Below, piece by piece: positions 62,988-64,000 of a stretch of DNA of 64,000 bases (its first letter is position 1; each line of letters begins with the position of its first letter). This DNA comes from Salvelinus alpinus. Taxonomy: Eukaryota; Chordata; Actinopteri; Salmoniformes; Salmonidae. The translations under genes and the position numbers were made by a program. The stretch covers positions 37,855,430 through 37,919,429 of the forward strand of contig NC_092094.1 of NCBI RefSeq assembly GCF_045679555.1, read 5' to 3'. The notes below the pieces were generated by a model that saw nothing but the letters and a program-made list of their open reading frames with translations, was not told where the DNA came from and did no database searches.

Positions 62988-64000
62988 TGCGTAACGGTAT
63001 GTAACCCCGTTTCTCTGAAGGAGATGAGGAAGACATCTCACTATGGGACACGCCCTATTTTGTTGGTCATTGGTTGAAACCAATCATGCCTAACAGACAT
63101 ATCAGAGCTTTATGGGTGTACGCCCCATATCAGAGCTTTATATATAACACCATTCACTGCTCTGGTTTCCTCATTCTAAGAACTACCTCTTACACAAATC
63201 GTGCAAGAGGGGCAATCTGGTGAGATCTCCTTCAGAGAACCGGGGTTACATACCGTAACCCAAAGTTTTCTTTCAGTCAACTCGGTTGGACATTTCACTA
63301 TGGGACACTTGCAAAGCTCCCCGATTGCCAATAGTACCTTTCCTGAGAAGCCTGTTGTGGTACATGGTAATGTACCTGATCCATCCTACTCAGCTTCAGT
63401 CCAAGGACTCTGTGCGCCAGGGAGGGCGCAGTAACGTCCACGCAATAGAACCTCACAAAGGTGTGAGAAGAAGCCTAACTAGCCGCACAAATCTCCAAGA
63501 CGGAGATGCCTATATACAGTGCCCATGACGTGGCAATTCCTCAAGTGAAATGTGCGCGGACACCCAGGGGAGACTGCAATCCCAGACAACTGTACACCTT
63601 GGCAATAGCCTCCACTACCCAATGGGTGAGGCATTGTTTGGACAAAGCCCTACCCAGATCAGGGGTGGAAAAGCAAACAAAAAGTTGGTCACAACTTCGG
63701 AATGGCCTAGTGCTGTCCATGTTCAGTAGCTGCGCAGTGCACGCACTTAAGGCGCCGCTGCTCTGGAGAAGAGAACGGCGGAGGGTGGAAGGGAAAAAAG
63801 GTCAGTGGTTTGACTACTATAAGTCATGGGAATGACCTTAGGAATGAACGTGGCGTAAGGATGTTTCATAGCCTTGGAGTAGTCGGGGGGGAAACTGAGT
63901 GCATGAAGGATGAACCGAGAGCACATGAAGGTCGCTAACACACTTGGCCATAGCCAAGGCGAGCAACTGGGCTGTTTTATATGACAGAGTCTTAAGATCC
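62988..64000. repeat. Dispersed repeat with inverted ACGGTATGTAACCCC ends, in bbs2 intron
   Basis: ACGGTATGTAACCCCGTTTC TCTGAAGGAGAT at 62994-63025 is repeated in reverse complement at 63226-63260 (ATCTCCTTCAGAGAACCGGG GTTACATACCGT). CACTATGGGACAC occurs at about 63039 and 63297. The rest to 64000 holds no recognised gene. It is probably an unassigned mobile element. Confidence 0.5.

Overview
The window is vertebrate nuclear DNA, almost certainly from a salmonid fish (salmon, trout or charr). The evidence is salmonid-type tRNA-derived SINEs including an HpaI-type copy, many Tc1-like transposons including one with Sleeping Beauty-type ends, spliced genes with GT-AG introns, and long (GT)n tracts. 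The species cannot be fixed from the sequence alone.

Four protein-coding genes are supported. The last three recognisable exons of cbfb (core-binding factor beta, + strand) lie at 27.9-32.7 kb. All 16 coding exons of phaf1 (C16orf70 homologue, + strand) lie at 46.9-53.6 kb. b3gnt9, a single-exon glycosyltransferase gene, is on the - strand at 58.9-60.3 kb. The last three exons of bbs2 are on the - strand at 62.4-63.0 kb. The order and orientation CBFB>, PHAF1>, <B3GNT9 match human 16q22.1; bbs2 stands where TRADD stands in human. cbfb exons 1-3 were not found, so the first 27.9 kb is most likely cbfb intron 3 or further upstream.

Region by region: 0-5 kb holds LINE fragments in two orientations, a Tc1 MITE and a hAT element. 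5.9-7.3 kb is a 42-bp minisatellite (about 33 units). 10.4-14.5 kb is a 4.1-kb, 39-bp, G-quadruplex-prone minisatellite (about 105 units) with an internal duplication of about 1.5 kb. 14.8-15.0 kb is (GT)n/(GGGT)n. 15.5-16.7 kb is a two-subfamily 42-bp minisatellite. 20.5-20.8 kb is a 60-bp repeat. 21.4-24.6 kb holds an LTR-like element and two adjacent Tc1 copies. 25.3-26.5 kb is a hAT element with perfect 8-bp target duplications. The last cbfb intron carries 22 perfect copies of a 39-bp repeat. 32.7-46 kb is rich in transposons: a Sleeping Beauty-type copy, a Tc1 split by a solo LTR, a Tc1 with a full-length open transposase frame, and a Tc1 split by a SINE. phaf1 introns hold a Tc1 derivative and a 1.8-kb hAT-like element with a nested SINE.

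The genes are not an operon and share no pathway: cbfb (RUNX partner), phaf1 (autophagy), b3gnt9 (Golgi glycosylation) and bbs2 (BBSome, cilium). No new biochemical system was found. The most notable signals are the G4 minisatellite and its internal duplication, the perfectly homogeneous intronic array in cbfb, a Trp-to-Cys change in cbfb, a frameshift near the end of bbs2, and the open Tc1 transposase with altered catalytic spacing.
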